Positions 1 to 9,652 are shown, numbered from the stretch's first letter. The stretch: 64,000 nt of DNA from Nonlabens xylanidelens (GCF_002934445.1 NZ_PTJE01000003.1:310001-374000); one strand, 5' to 3'. Program-made: numbers and translations. The notes: generated by a model not told the origin, from the sequence alone.

Positions 1-4
1 TATA

Positions 5-673
5 ATGAATTTACTTTTACCTTTTCTCGGTGTATTAATCGGTTTTGTGGCTGCTTTATTAATAAAAGCAAAGTCTAGAAATCGCATGAAATTACTTCTC
101 GCTTTTTCTGGAGCGTTTTTATTAAGTGCTGTAGCTAGCGAGTTTTTACCTGATATTTATGAAGGTGGTAATAGCAGGTATGGTGCCTATCTATTAGGTG
201 GTGTGTTTTTACAAATTATTTTAGAATTCTTTTCTAAAGGTGCAGAGCATGGCCATTTACATATAAACAAAGAAATGCCGGTGTTTCCTTATTTGCTTTT
301 CGGTAGTTTATGTTTGCACGCATTTCTAGAAGGCATGCCTTTACAAGGAGAGAATAGTATGATATATGGTATTTCTATTCATAAAATACCGATTGCTTTT
401 ATTTTTACTTCATTTCTATTATCTAGTAATTATAATAAAGTCAAAGCTGTAATTATTCTATTATTCTTTGCAGCAATGTCTCCATTAGGAAGTATTACTG
501 CTGGAAATATAGATTTTCTACAAGATATTATGTTACCTATAAAAGCGATAGTTGCTGGTATTGTACTTCATGTTTCTACTACTCTTATTCTAGAGGCTAG
601 TGAAGCACACAAATTTAATCTAGCAAAAATAGTAGTGATGCTAATAGGTGCGGTTCTAGGTTTTTTACTTTAA
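5..673 (+). CDS. ZIP family metal (zinc/iron) transporter
   Basis: A 222-aa, almost entirely hydrophobic protein with roughly eight predicted membrane helices. It carries ZIP hallmarks: a histidine-rich cytoplasmic loop (GAEHGHLH, near residue 80), an H-A-F-L-E-G motif in one helix and S-I-H-K-I-P in the next, the paired metal-binding helices of the ZIP family. It should move divalent metal cations (usually Zn2+, possibly Fe or Mn) into the cytoplasm. The ATG is four bases from the window edge; the hydrophobic N-terminus fits a true start but an upstream start cannot be excluded. It converges on manA with five bases between the stop codons. Substrate specificity cannot be read from the sequence. 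Confidence 0.85.
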   Translation: MNLLLPFLGVLIGFVAALLIKAKSRNRMKLLLAFSGAFLLSAVASEFLPDIYEGGNSRYGAYLLGGVFLQIILEFFSKGAEHGHLHINKEMPVFPYLLFGSLCLHAFLEGMPLQGENSMIYGISIHKIPIAFIFTSFLLSSNYNKVKAVIILLFFAAMSPLGSITAGNIDFLQDIMLPIKAIVAGIVLHVSTTLILEASEAHKFNLAKIVVMLIGAVLGFLL

Positions 674-678
674 GGTAA

Positions 679-1644
679 TTATTTGATATAGACTTCTATA
701 ATTTTTGCAGCCTCTGTGTCTACAGATACATTTGTTGAATTTGCAGGGATTAAAACCGTTTCTCCTACACTTATCATTTCTGTATGGTTATTTATAGTAA
801 TCTCAAATGAACCTTCTACACACATATAAATCACAAACGAGTCCTTGTTAGTATAATCCATTTGCATCGCTCTGTCTACGTCTAAAATAGTAGATGTAAA
901 ATAGGTACAGTCTGCTAATACGTTTGTGTCAGATTGAAATTCTATGTTATTACTTAAAGTAGTATTACTTCTTTTTACAGCTCTCATAGATTGATCCATG
1001 TGTAGTTCTCTTTCCTTCCCAAAATTATCTACTCGATCCCAATCATAAACTCTGTATGTGATATCAGACGTTTGTTGAATCTCTGCAGCTAGAACACCTG
1101 CTCCTATAGCATGTACCTTACCAGCTGGTATAAAGAAAGAATCACCTTTACTTACTTTCTCAGTATTCAATATTTCTTCTACATTATTTATAGTAATTTC
1201 TTGAAGTGAGGAAGTCGTTACTTTATCATCTTTAAATCCATTAATAACACAAGCGTCTTCTTCATGATCCATGATGTACCACATTTCAGTTTTACCCTTA
1301 GAATCGTGCTCTGCCTTTGCCATTTGATCATCTGGATGCACTTGAACAGATAGATTTGTTCTTGCATCTAGATATTTAATTAATAGTGGAAATTCATTAC
1401 CAAAGTGACGGTAATTTTTCATTCCTACAAATTGTTCTTTATGATTTTTTATAAGATCTACTATAGAGAGACCTTTATACATTCCATTACTTACTACAGA
1501 TATGTTATCCTGTACACCAGATATTTCCCAGCTTTCTCCTGTAGAATCACTGATAGCTTTTTTGTTTAAAACTGTTCTTAGTTTAGAACCGCCCCATATT
1601 TTTTCTTGAAGTATAGGCTCGAATTTGATAGGATATGCTTTCAT
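679..1644 (-). CDS. manA: Mannose-6-phosphate isomerase, class I
   Basis: A cytoplasmic cupin enzyme of 321 aa, the short type I form common in Bacteroidota and Firmicutes. It interconverts fructose-6-P and mannose-6-P, feeding GDP-mannose synthesis. Visible family signatures: EKIWGG near residue 15, SVQVHPDD with metal ligand H103, KTEMWY with ligand E120, and PAGKVHAIGAGVLAAEIQQ with H178. These are the Zn site residues of the family. It follows the GT2 gene on the same strand after 26 bases, so the two probably share the promoter region near 2.58-2.63 kb. That places a sugar-precursor enzyme under the same control as the EPS locus, and suggests (inference) a mannose-containing polymer. Confidence 0.93.
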   Translation of the reverse strand: MKAYPIKFEPILQEKIWGGSKLRTVLNKKAISDSTGESWEISGVQDNISVVSNGMYKGLSIVDLIKNHKEQFVGMKNYRHFGNEFPLLIKYLDARTNLSVQVHPDDQMAKAEHDSKGKTEMWYIMDHEEDACVINGFKDDKVTTSSLQEITINNVEEILNTEKVSKGDSFFIPAGKVHAIGAGVLAAEIQQTSDITYRVYDWDRVDNFGKERELHMDQSMRAVKRSNTTLSNNIEFQSDTNVLADCTYFTSTILDVDRAMQMDYTNKDSFVIYMCVEGSFEITINNHTEMISVGETVLIPANSTNVSVDTEAAKIIEVYIK

Positions 1645-1670
1645 AATAAATAATTTTAAAGAGTAGAAAT

Positions 1671-2510
1671 TTATGCTGCTATAGAATATTCAGTTGATGC
1701 GGTGTTCATTTCAAAAGAGCCACCGTATATTTCACGTACTGAGTTATCTGTGTTCAATAAATTATAGTTGAACCATATTTGAGTTAATTTACTAGGGATA
1801 ATTAAAGCATCTTTAGTACCTAATTTAGAGTCATCTACATGTACCCATCTCATTAATGGTTGCTCTGTAATTCTCTTCATAACATTATCCTTACCTAGGT
1901 GTTTTTTAAGTCTTAAAAAGATCTCTACATCAAACAACCACTTACTTAAAAAAGCTTCTTGATATACAACAGGCACTATATCTCTAGTAAAAACTTTTGC
2001 TCCACATTGAGTATCTCTGATAGGCATGCCTAGAATCAATAGAATAAATTGTTTTATGAACTTAGAGAAAACATTTCTCATAAAGTTCCTTTCTATCTTG
2101 CTATTCCCACCAGAGTTTCTAGAACCGAAAACCATGATCTTATTTTCGTTTTTCATAGTTTTTACCAGATCTTTAAAATCTCTAAAATCTGTAGAAAGGT
2201 CAGCGTCCATAAAACCTATAGAAGAGATATATGATTCATTATATAAAAATCTCGCTCCTGCTCTAACAGCCGTTGCTTTTCCAGAATTTTTCTTTACGTC
2301 TACTATACTTATAGCGTCTGGCGCTTGTTCTTTCATTTTATGTAGAACATCTAGCGTGTTGTCTTTACTACCGTCGTTTACAAAACACAGATGGTAGTCT
2401 TCATTTTGAGATACAAAAGAAACAAATGCTTCTTGGTCTAGTCTCTTTTCTTCATTATAACAAGGGATAATAATTCCAGTTTTCATACTTGTAAAATTTA
2501 AGTTTTTCAT
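1671..2510 (-). CDS. GT2 glycosyltransferase, dolichyl-phosphate glucosyl/mannosyltransferase-like
   Basis: A 279-aa GT-A fold transferase resembling ALG5/DPM1-type enzymes, which load a sugar from a nucleotide donor onto a polyprenyl phosphate carrier. Visible motifs: GIIIPCYNEE at residues 12-21, NDGSKDNT near 45-52, the metal-binding D102-A-D104 in GFMDADLS, then GSRNSGG and a RDTQCGAKVF segment typical of this subgroup. The C-terminal part has only one weakly hydrophobic stretch (ILLILGMPI). The annotated ATG gives MKNLNFTSMKTG; Met9 is an equally good start. It is divergent from the membrane protein at 2670 and followed by manA. Likely role: making a lipid-linked sugar for the GT-C-like protein next door (inference). 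Confidence 0.85.
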   Translation of the reverse strand: MKNLNFTSMKTGIIIPCYNEEKRLDQEAFVSFVSQNEDYHLCFVNDGSKDNTLDVLHKMKEQAPDAISIVDVKKNSGKATAVRAGARFLYNESYISSIGFMDADLSTDFRDFKDLVKTMKNENKIMVFGSRNSGGNSKIERNFMRNVFSKFIKQFILLILGMPIRDTQCGAKVFTRDIVPVVYQEAFLSKWLFDVEIFLRLKKHLGKDNVMKRITEQPLMRWVHVDDSKLGTKDALIIPSKLTQIWFNYNLLNTDNSVREIYGGSFEMNTASTEYSIAA

Positions 2511-2579
2511 TAATTACACTACAAACATACTGAGGTAAAGAGGTCCAAATCAGCGATTTTCGATGGACGACGGTTAAGC

Positions 2580-2634
2580 ATAGACAGAAACCACTCGTCG
2601 ATAGACGGACCATTTATCGAAAGATTTATCTTTA
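2580..2634. promoter_or_regulatory. Putative shared operator and divergent promoter region of the EPS locus
   Basis: The element ATAGAC occurs twice in direct orientation, at 2580-2585 and 2601-2606, exactly 21 bp apart. The complementary strand over 2591-2604 reads CTATCGACGAGTGG, matching the GACGARTGR element at the other sites in this locus. TATCTTTA at 2627-2634 is a plausible -7 box for the plus-strand operon, 36 bases upstream of its ATG. The site sits between the divergent GT2-manA unit and the 2670 operon. The 21-bp (two helical turns) spacing is what LytTR regulators use; binding is not shown. Confidence 0.5.
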
Positions 2635-2669
2635 CATCGTAGAAAGAATGACTATTTTTCAAGTTCATA

Positions 2670-5600
2670 ATGCAGACTTCAAAAACCAATAAATATTTAA
2701 TCACCGCTGTCCTACTAGGAATCATATTCCATGGGACCTCTATGTTCTTTACTATAGAAAAGACATATGATGCATTGATTCATTTATTTTTTGCGAATCA
2801 TTATGCTACAAGCTGGTTTGAACCATGGAGTTATAGCTGGTATACAGGCTTTACCGTTATGGGATATCCTCCACTAGTCCATCAGACTATAGGAGTACTT
2901 TCTTTAATAGGTGGATTAAAATTTGGAATGTTTACTGTAGCACTAATAGGTGTAGTTCTATTTATTACAGGTGTTTATAGGTTTACAAAGGTTCTTATTC
3001 CTAATGAGAAGGTTGCTGGTTATGCGGCGATCATGGCAGTATTCTCATCTTGCTTTGTAGAAACCTTACACATATTTGGTCAGTTGCCTAGCGTGATAGG
3101 TATCTCCATTCTCATGCATGCGCTTCCAGAGATCTATAAATGGTTAAAGACTGGTAAGAAAATATATCTTTTCAAATCATTAGGATTACTAGCCATTACG
3201 GTAACATCTCACCATGTAACACCTATTTTTGGAATGGTCTTTTTCATTTTCCCATTAATAGGCACGGTATTAATGGATGCTGCAAGAGAGAAAGTTGATA
3301 ACAATAATGAGGTTACTATTTCCGCTTTCGCGAAAGCGTTATGGACACACTTAAAACGCATTATCTTATTCGGTGCATGTTCTCTAGTATTAATAATAGG
3401 CTGTATTCTACCTTACTGGATCAACACAAAAAACAATCCTATTACTCAAGTACCCATACCGCATGGATCTAGAGATAGTTTTATAGAAGTGACATCTTCT
3501 GGACTGGTATTCTTTATTATTCCATGGGGTATTTTATTGTTACTTCTTCCCTATTTTTTCTATCGTTATTACAGTAAAAGGCTTTTGTTTTTCGGAATCT
3601 CTTTTAGCATTTTATTTGTTTTAGGGACCGGTGGCACCACACCTATTCCCTTAATGGTATTGGGAGAAAATGCATTCAACATTCTTACCCTAGACCGTTT
3701 TACTTTATGGGCATCGATAATGGCTCTACCGGCATTTGGCGAGTTTTGTTATCGATTTACCGATGGAGATTATAAAGAGTTATTACAGAAGAAATGGGGC
3801 GCGGTCATTCATAGAGCTAGTGGTGGTTTTCTAGCTGTTACTTTTATTTTTATAGCTGTTTTTACCATGACGCTCGGTAAATTTAGACCTAGCCAGCCAG
3901 ACCCTATAAAAATGCAACCTATTGTCAATTTCTTAAATGAAGATGATCATGACAAGTGGCGTTACCTGCCACTAGGTTTTGGAGATCAAATGGCATGGCT
4001 GTCTGCACAAACTAAGGCCACTACAGTAGATGGCAACTACCACTCTGCACGTAGATTACCAGAACTTACTTCTAGAGCCGTAGAACGTCTAGAAAACTCT
4101 AAATACAGAGGTATAGAAGGTCTGGGATCTTTACAACAATTTCTTACCGTACCAGAAAAATTTCATTTAAAGTATGTCTTCTCAAATGACAAATTCTATG
4201 ATCCACTACTCTATTTTACAGGGTGGCATAGACTTAGTTTATTAGAAAACGGCATAACTGTATGGGAACGCTCTGGTATCGCTCCTTTACCTAGTATTTT
4301 ACCTAAAGATGATGTCCCATTATTTCAAAAATTAATGTGGGGTATTATTCCCTTTTCTACAGTAATCATCGCGATATTGCTTTACCTAGGTAGTATGTGG
4401 TTCAACTCTTACAAGGATAATAAAGAAAAGCAACGCATTTACTTTACAGTAAAACCTGCCTCACGATTAGTCTTAAAGTTATTATACGGTATTTCACTTT
4501 TATGGTTAGGTGTTATGCTATTTTTTATCGTGTATATGGTTTACGGTTTTTACCTAAAGAAATCTGTACAAATGAGTCCTGAAAGTGTAGTAACTGCCTA
4601 TTATGACGCACTAGATTTTAAAGAATTTGAAAGAGCACATTCTTATATAGATCCATCTAGTGAAAAGGAGATCTCGCAATTTATGTTAGAAATTTCTGTG
4701 ACTGATGGTCTATTAAGTTCTTATGCAAAAATGGATAGCATATCGGTAAATGTTATTGATCAAACTAAGTCTACTGCAACAGGTGTGGCATCTATAAGCT
4801 GGATTACACCACTTAAAGAGATTAAAACTAGAGACACTCTTTCTATTAAAAAAGAAAAAGGTAAATGGTATATAGTGCCTAAAAATGTAGATCCTGACAT
4901 CCCACCAGATCAATTAATGTTCGAGAGCGGTACACGATTTTTTAATCATGGAAAACGCAAAATAACATCAGAACAAACTTTTCATGAAGATGTTTTAAAA
5001 CAGCCAGTGGTAGAGGTCGTTAATGCAACACTTGTTCAAAGAGACACTACTTTTTATATAGTTGGGTCTATCCAGAATGTAGATAATATTCCAGCAGACA
5101 TTGCAGTAACTGGTGCTATTTATAATAAATTGAATGAAGAAATTGCTAGATACAATGCACAAGATATTGTAAAACACAAATTACTGGCCAAAGAGACTAC
5201 TCCATTTTTAATCGAATTTAATAGTAGTAATGATCCTGACAGGCCATTTGAAATGCCAGAAAACTTTGAAATACAGGTTAAAGCAAATGTCGCGACCACC
5301 GATTTATATCAAGCTGTTGCTCCTTCTCAAATACATGTAAATAACAGCGAACTGACAGGCTTTTTATTCAACCCTAGCATAGAAGCAGCTACTATACCGC
5401 AGCTACTTATAAGTTATTATAACGAATCTAAAGAAATGATATGGACAGATGCCGTTTATGTAGATGAAAGTGTACGCCCACAACGCAAAAGACCTTTTAG
5501 CATACACTTACCAGAAATGGAGCAGCCGTTAATTATTTCTTCTAGTCTCTTAAACGTGTCCGTAAATGGACTACCCAATAAGAGTATTGCTGCCAAGGTA

Positions 5601-5711
5601 AACCCTAATAGAAACAAAGCTGGAACTAATGAATTTTTAATACCTGTAACTCGCTTACCATATTCATATATATCTATAAGTACTAATGCATATATAGGTA
5701 ATCCACGATGA
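2670..5711 (+). CDS. Large polytopic membrane protein, GT-C/PTPS_related-like, with periplasmic C-terminus; EPS synthesis
   Basis: A 1013-aa protein. Residues 1-430 hold about ten membrane helices with the layout of the GT-C/'6-pyruvoyl-tetrahydropterin synthase-related' membrane family: an acidic first loop (EKTYDALIHLFF), then WSYSWYTGFTVMGYPPL. Two further helices lie around 550-575 and 590-620. After them comes an NTF2/SnoaL-like segment (SPESVVTAYYDALDFKEFERAHSYI) and a long beta-rich tail. By family, GT-C proteins transfer sugars from polyprenyl-phosphate donors across the membrane, which fits the ALG5-like GT2 next door. Its stop overlaps the next start (ATGA), so translation is probably coupled. 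A palindromic repeat at 3323-3338 encodes AFAKA in a cytoplasmic-type loop. Enzymatic activity is inferred. Confidence 0.7.
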   Translation: MQTSKTNKYLITAVLLGIIFHGTSMFFTIEKTYDALIHLFFANHYATSWFEPWSYSWYTGFTVMGYPPLVHQTIGVLSLIGGLKFGMFTVALIGVVLFITGVYRFTKVLIPNEKVAGYAAIMAVFSSCFVETLHIFGQLPSVIGISILMHALPEIYKWLKTGKKIYLFKSLGLLAITVTSHHVTPIFGMVFFIFPLIGTVLMDAAREKVDNNNEVTISAFAKALWTHLKRIILFGACSLVLIIGCILPYWINTKNNPITQVPIPHGSRDSFIEVTSSGLVFFIIPWGILLLLLPYFFYRYYSKRLLFFGISFSILFVLGTGGTTPIPLMVLGENAFNILTLDRFTLWASIMALPAFGEFCYRFTDGDYKELLQKKWGAVIHRASGGFLAVTFIFIAVFTMTLGKFRPSQPDPIKMQPIVNFLNEDDHDKWRYLPLGFGDQMAWLSAQTKATTVDGNYHSARRLPELTSRAVERLENSKYRGIEGLGSLQQFLTVPEKFHLKYVFSNDKFYDPLLYFTGWHRLSLLENGITVWERSGIAPLPSILPKDDVPLFQKLMWGIIPFSTVIIAILLYLGSMWFNSYKDNKEKQRIYFTVKPASRLVLKLLYGISLLWLGVMLFFIVYMVYGFYLKKSVQMSPESVVTAYYDALDFKEFERAHSYIDPSSEKEISQFMLEISVTDGLLSSYAKMDSISVNVIDQTKSTATGVASISWITPLKEIKTRDTLSIKKEKGKWYIVPKNVDPDIPPDQLMFESGTRFFNHGKRKITSEQTFHEDVLKQPVVEVVNATLVQRDTTFYIVGSIQNVDNIPADIAVTGAIYNKLNEEIARYNAQDIVKHKLLAKETTPFLIEFNSSNDPDRPFEMPENFEIQVKANVATTDLYQAVAPSQIHVNNSELTGFLFNPSIEAATIPQLLISYYNESKEMIWTDAVYVDESVRPQRKRPFSIHLPEMEQPLIISSSLLNVSVNGLPNKSIAAKVNPNRNKAGTNEFLIPVTRLPYSYISISTNAYIGNPR
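3323..3338. repeat. Palindromic repeat copy 1
   Basis: Exact CGCTTTCGCGAAAGCG inside the 1013-aa membrane protein gene; encodes AFAKA in frame. Confidence 0.95.
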
Positions 5712-6943
5712 TAAAAAGAAATCTACATATCCATATTTTTATAATCGTGACTCTTATAGCTCTACTTTTTTCTTGCTCTACGGCTAGTAAAGAAGAAGTA
5801 GAAAAGACTACTACCTATAATTACAGCATTAAATCACCTATTGACCAGGTAGTTACTAATACTGGAATACTAATTCAATTTGAATCTTTTGAAGAAGAGT
5901 ATGTAGACCAACTAGAATTTATAATTTCAAGTACTTATGGAACAACCGTTTTACCTATTGAAATGGGTAACAAACAACTCAAAATTAATATCCCTAAAGA
6001 AATAACTCAACATGCAGGTATTATTAACTGGAAACTTATTGCTGGTGGTAAGACCATACAGAATGGCGATTTTAAATTGTTTTCAAATGTAAATGCATTA
6101 AAAACAGTAGAAAATTATTTGGGTCCACGCAGTATTATTGCAAATAATAGAGACTACACCATGCTGGTCAGCATACCTGTAGACAGTCTGGATAACTTAT
6201 TACCTGATGGTACAAATGTTTTAATGCAACATCAATTTAAAGGAACTATAAATAAAGAAACACACCAGGTAACGGCAGGTTTTACATGGCAAAGAATCAA
6301 CTCTCCATTAACTACTGGCAGGTTGATAACTGGTAGCACGTTAAGTAATATCTCTTCTACAGAACTAGTTGCCGATGTTTTTCCTGACATCGCAAGACCT
6401 TTTAAAATATATGAAGATAGCAACCACAACTATGCAGACGGTAACGAAATCATCAGCATTAAAACTGATCAAATTAAAGACCCTAATGGTAACGCAATGA
6501 GCGACGGTACTATAGTGACCTTTTTTATGACAGATAATTTTAATCAAAGATGGACTACTACGGCAAGTACTGTTAATGGTTACGCTTTCGCGAAAGCGTT
6601 ACATCCAGAAAAACCTTCTACATGGACAGTAAGAGGAGTCATTACCGGCATGGTAGAGAGTCCTGAAATAGATATAAATTTTAAGTCTATTTTAAAAGAA
6701 ATCATCATACAAAAACAAGAAAGAAACACCATAACCATAGGTCCTTTAACTAGTTATTTAGGACAAACAGTACCAGACGGCATACAAGTATCTCTTAAAT
6801 TAGATGGTAAAGAAATTATCTTAAGGACTAAAAAAGGGATCGTTTCTCATACGTATAACACAAAAAATATCCTGCCAGGCAACTATGAATTAAAGGTAAA
6901 ATCTCTTGGGATTACTGCATTAAAATCTATAGATCTCAAGTGA
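5708..6943 (+). CDS. Exported lipoprotein of the EPS operon
   Basis: A 411-aa protein with a type II signal peptide: basic N-terminus (MIKRNLHIH), hydrophobic core and lipobox LLFSC, so Cys23 would be lipidated. The rest is beta-rich and asparagine/threonine-rich, with repeated DGTxV phrases (LPDGTNVLM, MSDGTIVTFF, VPDGIQVSL) that resemble invasin-like Ig modules. It overlaps the 2670 gene by four bases (ATGA) and the following GH gene by four bases (GTGA), so the three form one tightly coupled operon. A lipoprotein beside a periplasmic glycosidase and a GT-C protein suggests a scaffold for polymer handling in the envelope. I do not recognise the family. A palindromic repeat at 6583-6598 encodes AFAKA. 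Confidence 0.7.
   Translation: MIKRNLHIHIFIIVTLIALLFSCSTASKEEVEKTTTYNYSIKSPIDQVVTNTGILIQFESFEEEYVDQLEFIISSTYGTTVLPIEMGNKQLKINIPKEITQHAGIINWKLIAGGKTIQNGDFKLFSNVNALKTVENYLGPRSIIANNRDYTMLVSIPVDSLDNLLPDGTNVLMQHQFKGTINKETHQVTAGFTWQRINSPLTTGRLITGSTLSNISSTELVADVFPDIARPFKIYEDSNHNYADGNEIISIKTDQIKDPNGNAMSDGTIVTFFMTDNFNQRWTTTASTVNGYAFAKALHPEKPSTWTVRGVITGMVESPEIDINFKSILKEIIIQKQERNTITIGPLTSYLGQTVPDGIQVSLKLDGKEIILRTKKGIVSHTYNTKNILPGNYELKVKSLGITALKSIDLK
6583..6598. repeat. Palindromic repeat copy 2
   Basis: Exact copy inside the EPS lipoprotein gene; encodes AFAKA. Flanks extend the palindrome (GTTA... on one side, TTAC... on the other). Confidence 0.95.
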
Positions 6944-8463
6944 AAAAAAATAAAATCCTATACCGCATTTTTATTATCGCCGTGTTTATTTTTTTAAACG
7001 CTGGTGTTATTTATGGAATAAGTCAGGTTATTGCATACCTCAACACTGGTGCAGATAGTTCTAAGATGTTGCATCTAGATGTGGCACGCACAGATTATTA
7101 TTTACCAGATGTAACCTGGGTATCTATTGATAACCCTGGTAGACCTATGGAGGCTGCAAACCAACAAAAAATAGAACAAGATTACTTGGACGCATGGTAC
7201 GTTAAGAATCTAGCTCTAGAAAACAATAACATAGATGGTATTTATGATCATTATACAGAAACTGCTCGTAAAAAAGTAAATGCGTTAATTGAGTACAACG
7301 CTGCTCAAAATATATCGATACAGTCTACCACATTGAGCCATCACATTACACTCAATTTTTATAGTGCAGACGGTACTGTAGCTGTTCTGACCGACAGGCA
7401 GGTCACTGGAGTAGAAAAAATTTACAAAGACCATGTGTTTGTAACACAACGAGAATTTAACGAAGACTATAGAATCATTTTATTACTAGAAGATGGTTTC
7501 TGGCGTGTGAGACATTTTGAAAAACTTGCCGTACATCAAAATACAACCATAGCACAAATCGCGCCTGTAGGAATAGAACAAATGCAAGGGCTTAATTATT
7601 ATCCAGAAAAACACCCTTGGGACACTTTTAATGATTCTATAAAAGAAGAGACTCTAATTGCTGACTTTAAAATAATTAAAGACTTAAATCTAAATACGAT
7701 TAGAATATTTATAGGCTATGAAGATTTTGGAAAAGCAGAGATAGATGACCTCAAATTAAACAGATTGAACACTCTTCTAGACCAGGCTCAAAAAGCCGAC
7801 TTAAAAGTTATGATTACTCTTTTTGATTTCTATGGTGATTATGACATGAACAACTGGACACTAACTAACAAGCATCTTAAAGGTATTGTTAGTTCTGTAA
7901 AAGATCATCCAGCGGTTCTATCTTGGGATATTAAAAATGAGCCCGATCTTGATTTTAAAAACCGCGGTAAGGATCGTGTACTTTCTTGGTTATCTCAAAC
8001 TATTAAGGCGTTAAAACAACTGGACTCTTTACATCCTGTGACTATAGGATGGTCTTCTCACAAGGCTGCTCTTAATTTAAAAGACGATGTAGATTTTATA
8101 TCTTATCATTATTATCAAGATCTAGAAGAGTTAAGTAATGCTCATAATGCACTAAAAAAGTCTACCTTAAAACCGATAGTTTTACAAGAAATAGGACTAC
8201 CTAGTTATGATGGTTTCTGGACATTAAATGGAAATGATAAAGAAGATCAGGCTCTTTTTTATAAACAACTTCTTGAAACGCAAAAAAGAGATAGCATTAA
8301 CTATCTCTTTTGGACTCTTTATGACTTTGATAATATTCCCCAAGATGTCGCAGGATCGCTTCCATGGCGCAAAAACAAACAGGCTTACTTTGGGATTATG
8401 GACTCCACAGGTATAAAACCTGCTTACAATGTCATTAAAAATAGATCTTCTAGACTGCCATAG
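6940..8463 (+). CDS. Membrane-anchored GH5-like glycoside hydrolase with N-terminal NTF2-like domain
   Basis: A 507-aa protein with a GTG start overlapping the previous stop. Residues 7-33 form an uncleaved signal anchor. Residues about 75-200 resemble the SnoaL/NTF2-like segment also seen in the 2670 protein. From about 215 it is a TIM-barrel clan A hydrolase: GLNYYP, NTIRIFIGY, then SWDIKNEPD with putative acid/base E334, and PIVLQEIGLPSY with putative nucleophile E417. These are the GH5/GH39-type strand 4 and strand 7 glutamates. Such hydrolases in EPS loci (PslG, PelA, BcsZ) trim or release polymer; by analogy this one probably acts on the EPS in the periplasm. Its 3' end overlaps the convergent GT4 gene by 14 bases. 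Confidence 0.8.
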   Translation: MKKNKILYRIFIIAVFIFLNAGVIYGISQVIAYLNTGADSSKMLHLDVARTDYYLPDVTWVSIDNPGRPMEAANQQKIEQDYLDAWYVKNLALENNNIDGIYDHYTETARKKVNALIEYNAAQNISIQSTTLSHHITLNFYSADGTVAVLTDRQVTGVEKIYKDHVFVTQREFNEDYRIILLLEDGFWRVRHFEKLAVHQNTTIAQIAPVGIEQMQGLNYYPEKHPWDTFNDSIKEETLIADFKIIKDLNLNTIRIFIGYEDFGKAEIDDLKLNRLNTLLDQAQKADLKVMITLFDFYGDYDMNNWTLTNKHLKGIVSSVKDHPAVLSWDIKNEPDLDFKNRGKDRVLSWLSQTIKALKQLDSLHPVTIGWSSHKAALNLKDDVDFISYHYYQDLEELSNAHNALKKSTLKPIVLQEIGLPSYDGFWTLNGNDKEDQALFYKQLLETQKRDSINYLFWTLYDFDNIPQDVAGSLPWRKNKQAYFGIMDSTGIKPAYNVIKNRSSRLP

Positions 8464-9652
8464 GCATTTGAGGATAAGTAACCATCTCTTCTACACCAAA
8501 TTCATTTAAATACATTCTTGTAATTACAGACATAGGTAATGCCGTTGCCGCTTTATAATTTGCTTGTGCTATCCCATTTCTGTATGCTGTATCCTGTACT
8601 AATTTCTCAATAGCTCCAGCTAGACTTTCTACACTTTCTGGTTCAAAAAACTCTCCTTTGTAACCTTCTTCTTTTACTAATATACTTAGATCTCCTAAGT
8701 CTGGCATTACTACCGCTTTACCATAACTACCAGCCTGGTGCAATACACCTGAGCTACCTGTGGTAGAAGTGTAAGGAAATACAACCATAGCACTTTCTGA
8801 AAATATAGTGGGCACATCTTCCTCTGCAACATAACCTGTAAAAGTAATGTTAGACACTTCTTTATATTGTTCTTTTACATTATCAAGGTATCCTATTGTG
8901 TTAGGGTTATCTGTACCAGCAATAACTATTTCTAGATCTTTACCTGTACGAGTTCTCACTTGCTCTACCGCTTCTATTAAATTCTCGACCTTTTTGTACG
9001 TACCGAATTTTCCGAAAGTCATTATTTTAAGAGCTCCAGTAGGTAACTGATAAGAAGGCTCTTCTGGTATTTCAAATGTACCATGTGGTATCAACACACA
9101 ATTATCTGCTTGATACTTTTCTTCTAAGATATCTACATATTTACTTATGGTTAGTACAACTTTATCTGCTTTAAGAATAACACGTGTTAAAGATTCTCCT
9201 ATGAAATTAAAAATTCCTTTTTTGATTTTATTGGTTGTAAAACCTGCACTCTCAAGATCTACCGTTTCCATAATGTTATGAAGTAGTACCGTAGTTTTTA
9301 CTTTCATTAACTTAGTTAACCATGGAGAGAATAAGCCTAATGCAGCTGGTATTTTCTTATCTCCAAATTTCATGAATTGTAAATTGTACAACACCATATC
9401 TGGTTGTGTAATTCTGACTGCTTTTGCAATAGAAAGTACATTTGCATAACTATTAAATTTCCAACATGGTTTTACAGTTACTTTACAACCTTCTTCTTTA
9501 AAATCGATCACCGCCTCAGCCGCAAGATCATCTGTTAAAAGCACCAGTTCTGATACTTCTTGATGCTGTCTAAAATGTTTTACTAAATGATAGGCATATT
9601 CATTAAGAGTTACTTTACTAGGTGGATATGCTGTGACGATTGCTAATTTCAT
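8450..9652 (-). CDS. GT4 glycosyltransferase of the EPS locus
   Basis: A 400-aa GT-B fold cytoplasmic glycosyltransferase. The N-terminal half begins MKLAIVTAYPPSK, a typical GT4 opening; the C-terminal half has GKFGTYKKVENLIEA, then VFPYTSTTGSSGVLHQAGSYGKAVVMPDLG, where family 4 enzymes bind the nucleotide sugar. The usual E-x7-E motif is relaxed here (SSGVLHQA in place of the first Glu). It is the last gene of a flippase/STAS/GT4 group on the minus strand, 39 bases after the STAS-like gene. In Pel-type systems a soluble GT4 (PelF) polymerises the chain beside a flippase (PelG); the pairing here is similar but I cannot show homology to PelF specifically. Confidence 0.82.
   Translation of the reverse strand: MKLAIVTAYPPSKVTLNEYAYHLVKHFRQHQEVSELVLLTDDLAAEAVIDFKEEGCKVTVKPCWKFNSYANVLSIAKAVRITQPDMVLYNLQFMKFGDKKIPAALGLFSPWLTKLMKVKTTVLLHNIMETVDLESAGFTTNKIKKGIFNFIGESLTRVILKADKVVLTISKYVDILEEKYQADNCVLIPHGTFEIPEEPSYQLPTGALKIMTFGKFGTYKKVENLIEAVEQVRTRTGKDLEIVIAGTDNPNTIGYLDNVKEQYKEVSNITFTGYVAEEDVPTIFSESAMVVFPYTSTTGSSGVLHQAGSYGKAVVMPDLGDLSILVKEEGYKGEFFEPESVESLAGAIEKLVQDTAYRNGIAQANYKAATALPMSVITRMYLNEFGVEEMVTYPQMPMAV

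Noticed and set aside
2026-2397. 123-codon plus-strand frame within the GT2 gene
   Set aside because: Entirely antisense to a conserved glycosyltransferase; composition reflects the complement of its helices.
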